64,000 nt of DNA, taken from the NCBI RefSeq assembly GCF_010994035.1, contig NZ_WIXN01000018.1:1-64000 (forward strand), in the 5' to 3' direction. The stretch is from Virgibacillus aidingensis (GTDB lineage: Bacteria > Bacillota > Bacilli > Bacillales > Amphibacillaceae). Below, in pieces: positions 47,195-56,377 of the stretch. Position numbers and translations under genes: made by a program. Under the pieces are notes generated by a model that was not told the DNA's origin, did no database searches, and worked only from the letters and a program-made list of their open reading frames with translations. How positions within the stretch are numbered: position 1 is the first letter of the stretch; each line of letters opens with the position of its first letter.

Positions 47195-47626
47195 ATGGAT
47201 TTCAACTTATTCATGAAAGACGTAGTTGATGCAGCCCGTAAGGATATTACAGAAGCAGGTTATCAGGAGCTTACAACACCGGAGGAAGTGGATGAAGTCT
47301 TAACTCAAGATGGAACGACACTGGTAATGGTTAACTCCACTTGCGGCTGTGCCGGTGGCATTGCCCGCCCTGCCGCGGCCAATGCTATCCATTATGATAA
47401 AAGACCGGATCATTTAGTAACAGTATTTGCAGGGCAGGATCGTGAAGCCACAGAAAAAGCACGTGAATATTTCGAAGGGTATCCTCCTTCTTCACCATCA
47501 TTTGCCTTTATGAAAGACGGAAAAATTGTAACCATGCTGGAACGCCATGATATTGAAGGATTTAGTGCCATGGATGTAATGGATAAACTTCAGCAGGTCT
47601 TTGAAGAACATTGTGAAGAAGTTTAA
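47195..47626 (+). CDS. brxB: Bacilliredoxin BrxB (YqiW)
   Basis: A 143-residue DUF1094-family protein that removes bacillithiol from protein mixed disulfides under oxidative stress. The CXC active site is [15 protein letters not shown] near residue 52, as in BrxA/BrxB. It follows the bkd operon as yqiW does in B. subtilis. TATAAGGGGATG lies before the ATG. This implies the organism uses bacillithiol. Confidence 0.94.
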   Translation: MDFNLFMKDVVDAARKDITEAGYQELTTPEEVDEVLTQDGTTLVMVNSTCGCAGGIARPAAANAIHYDKRPDHLVTVFAGQDREATEKAREYFEGYPPSSPSFAFMKDGKIVTMLERHDIEGFSAMDVMDKLQQVFEEHCEEV

Positions 47627-47634
47627 AATACTTT

Positions 47635-47669
47635 GAGGCTGGCTCTATAATATAGGTCAGCCTCCTTTT
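47635..47669 (+). terminator. Terminator after brxB
   Basis: GAGGCTGGC (47635-47643) pairs with GGTCAGCCTC (47655-47664) with a small mismatch, followed by CTTTT. Bases 47670-47876 show no gene. Confidence 0.75.
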
Positions 47670-47876
47670 CGTCAATACACGTACACATATATTACATAAA
47701 AAATAGAATTAAATGGAGATGGATCAGTAAAACAGTAGATATGAAGGCCGGAATATATCAAAATTAATACAGATTTTTCAAGACACAGCCAATAAAACAT
47801 ATTATACTGGTAATAAATTAAGGTTTTTGCCGTTTAGACCTGCGCAGTACATTGTTTCATTAGTATAGAAAATATA

Positions 47877-47901
47877 AAAGACTGGCAATGATCCAGTCTT
47901 T
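47877..47901 (-). terminator. Terminator of the prli42-like gene
   Basis: AAAGACTGG and CCAGTCTTT pair perfectly across seven bases, and on the minus strand a TTTTATATTTT tract follows. It lies 15 bases beyond the stop codon. Confidence 0.8.
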
Positions 47902-47915
47902 GTTGCTTGCCTTTA

Positions 47916-48029
47916 CTATATGAACATGGCCAAACCGGCAGTCAGGGATGATAGTAACATTGCAATAATCATAATATAAATAATTATTCTCGTTCTTCGT
48001 TCGCGTTTTGATTTTTTGCGTGTTGCCAC
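47916..48029 (-). CDS. prli42: Stressosome-associated small membrane protein Prli42-like
   Basis: A 37-residue protein that starts at GTG 48029 behind a perfect AAAGGAGG. It has a strongly basic N-terminus (ATRKKSKRERRTR) and a single membrane helix ending in SSLTAGLAMFI, the pattern of Prli42, which anchors the stressosome to the membrane in Listeria. The longer open frame upstream is not needed. The gene lies alone on the minus strand between brxB and the mutase and has its own terminator. Identification rests on pattern and size. Confidence 0.82.
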   Translation of the reverse strand: MATRKKSKRERRTRIIIYIMIIAMLLSSLTAGLAMFI

Positions 48030-48154
48030 AATTAGTCCTCCTTTAATACAGCTTACTACTTGTATTTTAGCGTGAAAATGATAGATGAACAAGTGGTAAT
48101 AGAGAAATAGGATAAATTTATGCAAATAAATAAACATATGGGGGTAGCAGATAA

Positions 48155-49795
48155 ATGAGTGAAAACGAAAATAATCAGAGAAAGGCCTGGGAAAATTCCG
48201 TTGAATCGGTAATAAAACGATTTCCAGAGAGAAAAGAAAAATTTACGACTTCTTCGGATATTGAGGTGGAACGGTTATACACCGAAAGAAAAAAAGATGA
48301 TACAGCTGAATACCCGGGGCTATACCCATACACAAGAGGCATACAGCCTACAATGTACCGCGGAAGATTCTGGACCATGCGACAATACGCCGGATTTGGA
48401 TCAGCCACGGAAACTAATAAGCGTTTCCGTTATTTATTGGAGCAGGGGCAGACAGGTCTTTCCGTAGCCTTTGATTTGCCTACCCAAATCGGTTATGACT
48501 CCGATGACATTATGGCTGAAGGAGAGGTAGGGAAAGTTGGCGTTGCTATCGATTCTCTGGAAGATATGGAAAAACTGCTGGACCGGATACCATTGGATAA
48601 AGTGAGTACTTCCATGACCATTAATGCACCGGCATCCGTACTTCTGTGCATGTATATTGCTGTAGGAGAAAAGCAAGGGGTTCCTTTGGAGAAACTAACC
48701 GGGACCATACAGAATGATATACTAAAGGAGTATATTGCCCGAGGAACTTATATTTACCCGCCAAAGCCTTCCATGAGGCTGATCACCAATATTTTTGAAT
48801 ACTGTCAAAAACATGTTCCGAAGTTTAATACGATCAGCATTTCCGGTTACCATATCCGGGAAGCCGGTTCTAACGCTGTACAGGAAGCAGCATTCACCAT
48901 TGCAAACGGCATGGCTTATGTGGATGCGGCACTGGAGTCGGGACTTGATATAGACTCGTTTGCACCAAGGCTGGCCTTTTTCTTTAATGCCCATAATAAT
49001 TTTTTTGAAGAAGTTGCCAAATTTCGTGCTGCCAGAAGAATTTGGGCCAAATTAATGAAGGAGCATTATAAAGCAAAGGATCCAAAAAGCTGGAAAATGC
49101 GATTTCATACGCAAACCGGAGGTTCTACATTAACTGCCCAGCAGCCTGACAATAATATTGTACGGGTCACCCTGCAAGCGCTTGCTGCTGTGATGGGCGG
49201 AACACAAAGCCTGCATACAAATTCAAGGGATGAAGCTTTATCCCTGCCAACAGAAGATTCTGCAAGAATTGCCCTCCGGACCCAGCAGATTATTGCCCAT
49301 GAAAGCGGTGTGGCCGATACGATCGATCCACTGGGCGGATCCTATTATGTTGAACAGTTAACGGACAAAATGGAAGCGGAAATTAATGCCTATTTGGATC
49401 GAATTAAGGAAATTGGCGGAGCGGTTCAGGCTGTGGAGGAAGGGTATATGCAGCGGGAAATTCATCAAAATGCCTATGAAACGCAAAAAAATATTGAAAA
49501 AGAAGAAGAAATTATAGTCGGGTTAAATAAATTTACTTTGGAAGAAGAAATTGATCCTGACCTGCTAAAAGTGGATGAAACTTTGGAAAAAGCACAAATT
49601 GATGCCATCAGCAACATTCGCAACAGCAGAGACCAGGCCAAGGTGGATAAGGCACTGAGCGTACTTAGGGAAAATGCCAAAAAGACTGACAGCAACTTAA
49701 TTCCGTATATTTTGGATGCGGTTAAGACATATGCTACCATCGGTGAAATTTGCAACGTACTGCGTGATGAATTTGGCGAATACGCAGGCATATAA
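48155..49795 (+). CDS. mcmA: Methylmalonyl-CoA mutase large (catalytic) subunit
   Basis: A 546-residue barrel subunit of the split B12-dependent mutase, which isomerises methylmalonyl-CoA to succinyl-CoA. Typical stretches are [26 protein letters not shown] near residue 60, [18 protein letters not shown] near 100 and [20 protein letters not shown] near 315. It lacks the C-terminal cobalamin domain, which is encoded by the next gene. GGGGGTAGC lies before the ATG. It heads a three-gene set for propionyl-CoA use, which could consume products of valine and isoleucine breakdown by the bkd enzymes. Confidence 0.94.
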   Translation: MSENENNQRKAWENSVESVIKRFPERKEKFTTSSDIEVERLYTERKKDDTAEYPGLYPYTRGIQPTMYRGRFWTMRQYAGFGSATETNKRFRYLLEQGQTGLSVAFDLPTQIGYDSDDIMAEGEVGKVGVAIDSLEDMEKLLDRIPLDKVSTSMTINAPASVLLCMYIAVGEKQGVPLEKLTGTIQNDILKEYIARGTYIYPPKPSMRLITNIFEYCQKHVPKFNTISISGYHIREAGSNAVQEAAFTIANGMAYVDAALESGLDIDSFAPRLAFFFNAHNNFFEEVAKFRAARRIWAKLMKEHYKAKDPKSWKMRFHTQTGGSTLTAQQPDNNIVRVTLQALAAVMGGTQSLHTNSRDEALSLPTEDSARIALRTQQIIAHESGVADTIDPLGGSYYVEQLTDKMEAEINAYLDRIKEIGGAVQAVEEGYMQREIHQNAYETQKNIEKEEEIIVGLNKFTLEEEIDPDLLKVDETLEKAQIDAISNIRNSRDQAKVDKALSVLRENAKKTDSNLIPYILDAVKTYATIGEICNVLRDEFGEYAGI

Positions 49796-49811
49796 GACGA
49801 GGGGGATAATG

Positions 49812-50636
49812 ATGGGAAAGATTCGAGTATTAGTAGCCAAACCTGGACTGGATGGCCACGACCGGGGAGCTTTAGTTATTTCACAGGCACTCAGGGATCG
49901 CGGTATGGAAGTCATTTATACAGGATTACGTCAATCACCGGCACAAATTGCACAGGCAGCGGTACAGGAGGATGTGGATGTAATTGGTTTATCTTCTTTG
50001 TCGGGGGCCCATAAGTCACTGTTCCCTAAAGTAATCGGGGAGTTAGCCAAGAGAAATGCCAGTGATATTCCCGTTATTGGCGGAGGTGTGATACCAAGTG
50101 AGGATATTTCCTTTTTGCTGGAAAACGGAATTAAAAAGATTTTTACAAGCGGTGCTTCCACAGAAGCGATGGCAAACTATATTGAAGAATTAATCGATCC
50201 GAAAAAAGAGTCGCCTAAACCTCCGGAAAAGATCGCCCATATCGGGATCGCGGTGAAGCAAATCGATGCCGTTCTTCCTTTTTACACGGATACATTAGGA
50301 CTTACACTCGAAGGCGTAGAAAAAGTGGATTCAGAGGGGGTCAAAGTTGCCTTTTTAAAAATTGGCGAGACCAGATTTGAATTATTGGAACCTGTAAATG
50401 AAAATTCACCGATTCAGGAATTTTTATCCAAAAAGGGAGAAGGCATCCATCATATCGCCTTAGAAGTGGACAATCTTCATGAACGGCTGCAAAGGTTGAA
50501 AACAGAAGGCATAAGCATGATTAATGATGAACCAAAGAACGGAGCACATGACAGCAAGATAGCATTTATTCATCCTAAGGCCGCAAACGGCGTTCTGTTT
50601 GAATTATGTGAGCATAATAGCAGGGGTGAGGCATAG
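49812..50636 (+). CDS. Fusion of methylmalonyl-CoA mutase cobalamin-binding subunit and methylmalonyl-CoA epimerase
   Basis: A 274-residue two-domain protein. Residues 1-133 form a B12-binding domain with the base-off motif DGHDRG (about 15-20), as in the small subunit McmB. After a short KKESPKPPEK linker, residues about 143-270 form a vicinal-oxygen-chelate domain of the epimerase type (AHIGIAVKQIDAVLPFYTDTLGL, GEGIHHIALEVDNL, GVLFELCEH) with His, His and Glu metal ligands. So the cofactor domain of the mutase is tied to the enzyme that supplies its (R)-substrate. The start is ATG 49812 after GAGGGGG. In B. subtilis the epimerase (yqjC) is a separate gene. Confidence 0.93.
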   Translation: MGKIRVLVAKPGLDGHDRGALVISQALRDRGMEVIYTGLRQSPAQIAQAAVQEDVDVIGLSSLSGAHKSLFPKVIGELAKRNASDIPVIGGGVIPSEDISFLLENGIKKIFTSGASTEAMANYIEELIDPKKESPKPPEKIAHIGIAVKQIDAVLPFYTDTLGLTLEGVEKVDSEGVKVAFLKIGETRFELLEPVNENSPIQEFLSKKGEGIHHIALEVDNLHERLQRLKTEGISMINDEPKNGAHDSKIAFIHPKAANGVLFELCEHNSRGEA

Positions 50637-52183
50637 TGGATATATTTGATAAAATCAATGAACTGTACGATAAGCGGAGGGAAGTAGAGCTTGGCGGCGG
50701 GGACGAAAGAATAGACAAGCAGCATGAAAAAGGTAAAATGACTGCACGGGAACGCATTGATTATCTGTTGGATGACGGTTCATTTGTTGAATTAAATCCT
50801 TTTATTGAACACCGTGCCTCCGACTTTGGCATGGATAACAAAACAGCAAAAGGAGAAGGTGTGGTAACCGGATACGGAAAGATCAACGGAAAGCCAATTT
50901 ATTTGTTTGCCCAGGATTTCACTGTCTACGGTGGTGCTTTGGGAGAAATGCACGGTAAAAAAATTGCCGCTGTCATGGATTTGGCAGCAAAAAACAATGT
51001 GCCATTTATAGGATTAAACGATTCAGGGGGTGCCCGTATCCAGGAAGGAGTTTCTTCGTTGGATGGATATGGACATGTCTTTTACCGTAACTCCGTTTAT
51101 TCCGGAGTCATTCCGCAAATTTCCGTCATCATGGGACCAAGTGCCGGCGGTGCCGTCTATTCACCGGCTATTACCGATTTTGTAATAATGGTGGAGAAAA
51201 CATCACAAATGTTTATTACCGGTCCAAAAGTGATCGAGACGGTGACAGGAGAAAAAATAACATCAGAGGATCTGGGCGGGGCTGCCATTCATAATGCCAA
51301 AAGCGGAAATGCCCATATTAAAGCTGCCAGCGAAGAAGAAGCACTGGATGCCGTTCGGAACCTGCTATCCTATTTACCTGCCAACTACAAGGAAAAGCCT
51401 GAGATTCGAGATTGGCAGGATGAGAACGCGGAACGACCTGCATTAACGGAGATTGTTCCCTTTAATGCAAGAAGTCCTTATGATGTAAAAAAAGTAATCC
51501 ATGAAGTAGTGGATCCGGACAGTTTTTTTGAAATACATGAACATTTTGCAAAAAACATTGTCGTCGGCTTTGCCAGAATAAAAGGGGAGACGGTCGGACT
51601 TGTCTGCAATCAGCCTAAATACCTGGCCGGCGGTCTTGATATTGATTCCAGTGATAAAGCTGCCAGATTTATACGTTTCTGTGATGCCTTTAATATCCCG
51701 CTCATTACATTTGAGGATGTAACCGGATTTTTTCCAGGGGTAAAACAGGAGCATGGCGGGATTATCAGACACGGTGCCAAGATTCTGTATGCTTACTCTG
51801 AAGCTACTGTGCCTAAAATAACGGTGATAACGAGAAAGGCTTATGGCGGAGCTTATGTTGCCTTAAACAGCAAGTCCATCGGTGCAGATCTCGTTTATGC
51901 ATGGCCAAATGCGGAAATTGCGGTCATGGGACCGGACGGTGCAGCAAATATTATATTTGCCAAGGAGATCGCGGAAAGTGAAAATCCCGAAGAGACCCGG
52001 CAGCAAAAAATTGATACATACCGTCAAAAATTTGCCAATCCATATGTAGCTGCAGGACTTGGCATGGTCGATGATGTGATTGATCCGAGGGAAACACGGA
52101 TTAAGCTTATTCAGGCTTTGGAAATGCTGTTTAATAAGCAGGAGGACAGACCAAATAAGAAACATGGCAATATTCCATTATAG
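50636..52183 (+). CDS. yqjD: Acyl-CoA carboxylase carboxyltransferase (propionyl-CoA carboxylase beta type)
   Basis: A 515-residue crotonase-fold carboxyltransferase. The oxyanion and CoA regions are LNDSGGARIQEGVSSLDGYG near residue 125 and GPSAGGAVYSPAITDF near 165, and the biotin site is ITRKAYGGAYVAL near 400. It most likely makes methylmalonyl-CoA from propionyl-CoA with a biotin carboxylase partner; a decarboxylase role is also possible. No biotin carrier is encoded beside it, so AccB/AccC or a distant pair would be needed. It starts at GTG 50636, overlapping the previous stop by one base. Confidence 0.91.
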   Translation: MDIFDKINELYDKRREVELGGGDERIDKQHEKGKMTARERIDYLLDDGSFVELNPFIEHRASDFGMDNKTAKGEGVVTGYGKINGKPIYLFAQDFTVYGGALGEMHGKKIAAVMDLAAKNNVPFIGLNDSGGARIQEGVSSLDGYGHVFYRNSVYSGVIPQISVIMGPSAGGAVYSPAITDFVIMVEKTSQMFITGPKVIETVTGEKITSEDLGGAAIHNAKSGNAHIKAASEEEALDAVRNLLSYLPANYKEKPEIRDWQDENAERPALTEIVPFNARSPYDVKKVIHEVVDPDSFFEIHEHFAKNIVVGFARIKGETVGLVCNQPKYLAGGLDIDSSDKAARFIRFCDAFNIPLITFEDVTGFFPGVKQEHGGIIRHGAKILYAYSEATVPKITVITRKAYGGAYVALNSKSIGADLVYAWPNAEIAVMGPDGAANIIFAKEIAESENPEETRQQKIDTYRQKFANPYVAAGLGMVDDVIDPRETRIKLIQALEMLFNKQEDRPNKKHGNIPL

Positions 52184-52224
52184 GAGTGTCATATGTTTTT
52201 GATTATGAAACGGAGGTTCAGTTA

Positions 52225-53352
52225 ATGACAGATGTCAATCAGGAAAGACTAATTAATGAATTCATAGAGCTTGTGCAAATAGATTCAGAAACAAAACATG
52301 AAGCAGAGATTGCCAAGGTTCTGACGAATAAATTTACACAGCTGGGCCTTGATGTGGTGGAAGATGACAGCAAAGAAAGGACCGGGCATGGTGCCGGAAA
52401 TTTAATTTGCACCATGAAAGGCAATAATCAGGATGCAGATCCAATTTATTTCACTTCCCACATGGATACAGTAGTTCCCGGAAAAGGGATCAAGCCCATT
52501 ATAGAGGATGGCTATATTACATCAGATGGCTCCACCATTCTCGGGGCAGATGATAAAGCTGGGATTGCAGCAATGCTTGAGACAATCCGCGTTCTTAAAG
52601 AAAATAATATAGACCATGGCGATATTCAATTTATAATAACAGTCGGAGAAGAGTCAGGACTGGTGGGAGCAAAAGAACTGGATGCCTCCCTTATCAACGC
52701 AAAATACGGCTATGCGTTGGACAGCAACGGAAAAGTCGGTGAGATAGTAGTTGCAGCTCCAACACAGGCTAAACTGTGGACCATCATGAAAGGCAAAACA
52801 GCCCACGCCGGGGTGGCACCGGAAAAAGGAGTTTCTGCCATCACACTTGCAGCAAAAGCAATTGCTAAAATGCCGCTGGGCAGAATTGACGAGGAAACGA
52901 CTGCAAACATCGGCCGTTTTGAAGGCGGAAAGCAAACAAATATTGTAGCTGATCATGTCGAAATATTGGCAGAGGCACGTTCATTGGACCCCGGTAAAAT
53001 GGACAGACAGGTACAGAAAATGAAAGATGCTTTTGAACAAACAGCTGAAAACTTTGGAGGTTCTGCAGAAGTTACGGTAAAATTAATGTACCCGGGTTAT
53101 AAACAAGAATCAGGCGATCATCTGGTGAAAGTAGCCATAAATGCGGTCAAAGCGATAGGCCGAGAAAGCAAACTCGTGAAAAGCGGCGGCGGCAGTGATG
53201 CGAATATTATTGCCGGTCATGGTATTCCTACTGTAAACTTAGCGGTAGGCTACGAAGAGATTCATACAACCAGTGAAAGAATGCCTTTGGAAGAGCTGGT
53301 AAAAATAACAGAATTAGTCACTGAAATTATAAAAGAAGTCAGTGGAAATTAA
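52225..53352 (+). CDS. yqjE: M20/M42-type peptidase T-like tripeptidase
   Basis: A 375-residue zinc aminopeptidase of the PepT-like group. Metal ligands are seen in FTSHMDTVVPG (near 75), LGADDKAGIA (near 110), TVGEESGLVGAKELD (near 145) and IHTTSERMP (near 355). ATG 52225 lies seven bases after CGGAGGT; the frame extends further upstream into sequence after yqjD without need. Cytoplasmic, acts on small peptides. Follows the carboxylase gene as in B. subtilis. Confidence 0.92.
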   Translation: MTDVNQERLINEFIELVQIDSETKHEAEIAKVLTNKFTQLGLDVVEDDSKERTGHGAGNLICTMKGNNQDADPIYFTSHMDTVVPGKGIKPIIEDGYITSDGSTILGADDKAGIAAMLETIRVLKENNIDHGDIQFIITVGEESGLVGAKELDASLINAKYGYALDSNGKVGEIVVAAPTQAKLWTIMKGKTAHAGVAPEKGVSAITLAAKAIAKMPLGRIDEETTANIGRFEGGKQTNIVADHVEILAEARSLDPGKMDRQVQKMKDAFEQTAENFGGSAEVTVKLMYPGYKQESGDHLVKVAINAVKAIGRESKLVKSGGGSDANIIAGHGIPTVNLAVGYEEIHTTSERMPLEELVKITELVTEIIKEVSGN

Positions 53353-53362
53353 CTTCATTATC

Positions 53363-53400
53363 ATCCCTTTGTTCATTTTTATGACAAAGGGATTTCCTCT
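53363..53400 (+). terminator. Terminator after the peptidase gene
   Basis: ATCCCTTTGT (53363-53372) pairs perfectly with ACAAAGGGAT (53384-53393), followed by TTCCTCTATTT. Confidence 0.8.
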
Positions 53401-53405
53401 ATTTA

Positions 53406-53414
53406 TGATATAAT
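53406..53414 (+). promoter_or_regulatory. Candidate extended -10 promoter of dinB
   Basis: TGaTATAAT would start transcription near 53421, 30 bases before the chosen start codon. No LexA box is seen nearby. Confidence 0.5.
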
Positions 53415-53450
53415 AGAACTATCAATATAATGGAAAAGGGCGTCTTACCA

Positions 53451-54701
53451 TTGATCCAGCTGAAAACAAAAGGACCCAGAGTTATTTTTCATGTGGATAT
53501 GAATTCTTTTTATGCTTCCGTGGAAATGGCCTATAACCCCCGGTTAAAAGGGAAACCTCTGGCAATAGCAGGGAATCCCGAGGAGAGAAAGGGGATTATC
53601 GTTACAAGCAGCTACGAAGCAAGATCCAAGGGAATTAAAACAACGATGAATTTGTGGGAAGCAAGAAAATTATGTCCTGAATTAATTGTTATGCGGCCCA
53701 ATTTTGACCGCTATCGGGCTGCATCCAGGGAAATGTTTAAAATGCTTTCTGACATCACTCCTTTTGTACAGCCTGTATCTATTGATGAAGGCTATATGGA
53801 TGTAACGGACAGTCTAATAGACGGAAACCCGTTGCAAATTGCCCATGAATTGCAGCAAAGAATTTCAGAAGAATTGGATCTTCCATGCAGTATTGGAATT
53901 GCCCCCAACAAATTCCTTGCCAAAATGGCTTCGGATATGAAAAAACCGATGGGCATTACTGTACTTAGGAAAAGAGAGATACAAAAAATACTCTGGCCGC
54001 TGCCGATAGAGGAGATGTATGGTGTTGGAGAAAAAACTGCAATCAAATTAAAAAAAGTTGGCGTAGAAACTATTGGCGATTTGGCAAAAAAAGATGTATA
54101 CGAGCTGAAGCAAATACTCGGCATAAATGGAGAACGGTTGCAGAATAGAGCAAACGGAGTAGACCCCAGGCCGGTCGACCCGGATGCCATTTATGAATTT
54201 AAGAGTATTGGCAGTTCCCAGACACTCCCCTATGACACGACAAATGAGAAAGAGATTCAACAATTAATGGAATCGCTTTGTAATAATGTCGAGCGCCGCC
54301 TGAACAGGAAAGAGGCAGCAGGCAAAAGTGTCCAATTAATGATTCGGTTCCATGACCGGAAAACAATAACTAGAAGTAAAAAGCTGATGAATTATATTGA
54401 ATCGAAAGAAGAGATTCTTCAAGTTGCCAATGAACTGCTGCAATTGCATTGGAATGGCGAACCTATTCGATTAATTGGCGTTACTGTACAGGATATTAAT
54501 GAGAAACAGCATATCGGAAAGCAATTGAATTTATTTACTTATGAAAAAGAGCAGGATAGAGAGAAATTGTATAGTACTATTGAGGATTTATCAAAAAAAT
54601 ACGGAAAAAACCCGTTTAAACAATGGAAAAAAGAAGACGATCAAGAGGACCAGCCCAGGACAAGCTTTCAAAAAGACTTTTTAGATGATTATAAACGTTG
54701 A
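53451..54701 (+). CDS. dinB: DNA polymerase IV (Y family)
   Basis: A 416-residue translesion polymerase. Catalytic acidic residues are in FHVDMNSFYASVE near residue 15 and SIDEGYMDVTD near 110; the little-finger domain and a beta-clamp-binding QLNLF (near 365) follow. The start is taken at TTG 53451 after AAAAGGG; an ATG at 53430 would leave a leader of about ten bases without a ribosome site. It corresponds to YqjH of B. subtilis. Confidence 0.93.
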   Translation: MIQLKTKGPRVIFHVDMNSFYASVEMAYNPRLKGKPLAIAGNPEERKGIIVTSSYEARSKGIKTTMNLWEARKLCPELIVMRPNFDRYRAASREMFKMLSDITPFVQPVSIDEGYMDVTDSLIDGNPLQIAHELQQRISEELDLPCSIGIAPNKFLAKMASDMKKPMGITVLRKREIQKILWPLPIEEMYGVGEKTAIKLKKVGVETIGDLAKKDVYELKQILGINGERLQNRANGVDPRPVDPDAIYEFKSIGSSQTLPYDTTNEKEIQQLMESLCNNVERRLNRKEAAGKSVQLMIRFHDRKTITRSKKLMNYIESKEEILQVANELLQLHWNGEPIRLIGVTVQDINEKQHIGKQLNLFTYEKEQDREKLYSTIEDLSKKYGKNPFKQWKKEDDQEDQPRTSFQKDFLDDYKR

Positions 54702-54892
54702 CACAGAGGCTGAGGGACATGGAAGTAAATCCAACTGCAAACAGCTTACCGGCTCCGGGAATATATGGAGACTCGGAACCTCGCTAATGCCCGCCTCACC
54801 GGAAAGAGCAGCAGGCAGAAATGGTATAGATAAGACTTCCCGAGTCCCGGCACACCCGAGGAAACTTATTAGTCGCCTGCTGCAAAAATGAT
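54702..54892. repeat. Imperfect-hairpin repeat element, copy 1
   Basis: This non-coding stretch begins GAGGCTGAGGGACATGG and contains CTCCGGGAATATATGGAGACT, related to CTCCGGAAATATACTTAGACT in the copy at 62107-62410. GACTCGGAA at about 54770 pairs with TTCCCGAGTC at about 54838, making a partial long hairpin. Such elements are common in intergenic regions of Oceanobacillus-Virgibacillus relatives as I recall them; the family name is not known to me. The rest of the gap to 54935 holds nothing else. Confidence 0.6.
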
Positions 54893-54934
54893 TACCGTGA
54901 AAATGCATTCCTATTTTACTATCAATTTACTTTT

Positions 54935-56305
54935 TTATTTCATGATCTTTTTAACAAGCGATTGCGACAGTTTTCCTCCGGGATAGCGAAACGGCAAATC
55001 AAATTTAGTCGTCTGCTTTAAAATGCTCTTGCTATGGGAAAAGGTGTCGAAACTGTATTTACCGTGATAGGCACCCATACCGCTGTTTCCAACGCCGCCA
55101 AATGGCAGATGCGGGTTTGCAAGATGATAGAGTGTATCATTGATGCTGCCGCCGCCAAAGGACAGGTATTGTATCACCTGCTGCTGTGTCTTGCCATTTT
55201 CTCCAAAGTAATAGAGTGCCAATGGTTTTTCTTGGGGCTTAAGCCTTTCTACAGCCTCTTCTATGTCATGAAAAGTGAACACAGGCAAAATCGGGCCAAA
55301 TATTTCTTCCTGCATCATTTCATCCTCCCATGACACCTTATCTAAAATAGTAGGTTCAATCATCAGGTATTCACTGTCCACGTTGCCCCCGTGCAGAATG
55401 GAACCGTTATGAAGATAATTTTTCAGGCGGTCGAAATGTTTTTGATTTATAATCCTGATATAGTCCTTATTTTTTAAAGGTGCTTTTCCATAAAAAGATT
55501 TTATTTGCTTTTTCATCTCTTTCAGCAGTTTAAATTTCACTTTATCATGAACATAAAGAAAATCCGGTGCTACACAAGTCTGCCCGGCATTCGTAAATTT
55601 TCCCCAGACAATTCGTTTGGCTGCAAGCTGGATTGATGCATCTTTATCAACGATAGCCGGACTTTTTCCTCCCAGTTCCAATGTAACAGGGGTAAGATGT
55701 TTGCTGGCTTCCTTCATAATAATTCTCCCAACAGCGGTGCTCCCTGTGAAAAAGATATAATCAAAACGCTGCTGTAACAGCTTTTCACTAATTTCTTTAT
55801 CTCCCTGAACTACCTTTACAAAAGAGGGGTCAAATGTATCCTTAATCATTTCCTCCAAAATAATGGAGGTTGCTTTTGCATACTCTGAAGGCTTAATGAT
55901 TGCGCAGTTTCCCGCTGCAATAGCTCCTATTAACGGTGCCAGTGCCAATTGCAGCGGATAATTCCATGGTGATATAATCAGGCAGACACCATAAGGCTCT
56001 TTAAAAATAAAATTTTTCGTTCCTTTATGTGTCATTGGAGCGTTAACTTTTTCAGGCGCCATCCATTCCTGAAGATGCTTTATAGCAAAATCTATCTCTG
56101 TATATAGAATTCCCAGCTCAGTCGTTAATGTTTCATGCTCTGATTTATTTAAGTCTATTTTTAGCGCATCATAAATATCTGTTTCATATTTTTTGAGCAT
56201 TTGTTTCAGCAATTGCAATTTTTCTTTTCGAATGGAATATTCGATCGTGTTGCCATTCATGAAAAAAGATCTCTGGTTATTTACTAACGTTTCCATTTCC
56301 TCCAT
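54935..56305 (-). CDS. ywdH: Aldehyde dehydrogenase, YwdH-like (class 3 type)
   Basis: A 456-residue NAD(P)-dependent aldehyde dehydrogenase for medium- or long-chain aldehydes. Visible are SPWNYPLQLALAPLIGAIAAGN near residue 110, the NAD loop FFTGSTAVGR near 190, the catalytic Glu in LELGGKSPAIV near 212 and the catalytic Cys in NAGQTCVAPD near 247. Short length and a C-terminal amphipathic tail fit class 3 enzymes. AGAGGAGA precedes the ATG. It occupies the place of zwf and gnd-type genes between dinB and rnz in B. subtilis, so it was probably gained or rearranged here. Confidence 0.92.
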   Translation of the reverse strand: MEEMETLVNNQRSFFMNGNTIEYSIRKEKLQLLKQMLKKYETDIYDALKIDLNKSEHETLTTELGILYTEIDFAIKHLQEWMAPEKVNAPMTHKGTKNFIFKEPYGVCLIISPWNYPLQLALAPLIGAIAAGNCAIIKPSEYAKATSIILEEMIKDTFDPSFVKVVQGDKEISEKLLQQRFDYIFFTGSTAVGRIIMKEASKHLTPVTLELGGKSPAIVDKDASIQLAAKRIVWGKFTNAGQTCVAPDFLYVHDKVKFKLLKEMKKQIKSFYGKAPLKNKDYIRIINQKHFDRLKNYLHNGSILHGGNVDSEYLMIEPTILDKVSWEDEMMQEEIFGPILPVFTFHDIEEAVERLKPQEKPLALYYFGENGKTQQQVIQYLSFGGGSINDTLYHLANPHLPFGGVGNSGMGAYHGKYSFDTFSHSKSILKQTTKFDLPFRYPGGKLSQSLVKKIMK

Positions 56306-56377
56306 GTTAATCTCTCCTCTTGTCTCTGATGCAACCTTTAGCTTTTGCCGGCACTCATTAAAGATGTGATGACAGGT

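Noticed and set aside
54685-54891. 68-codon frame after dinB
   Set aside because: It overlaps the end of dinB and the degenerate repeat, has no Shine-Dalgarno and no recognisable domain.
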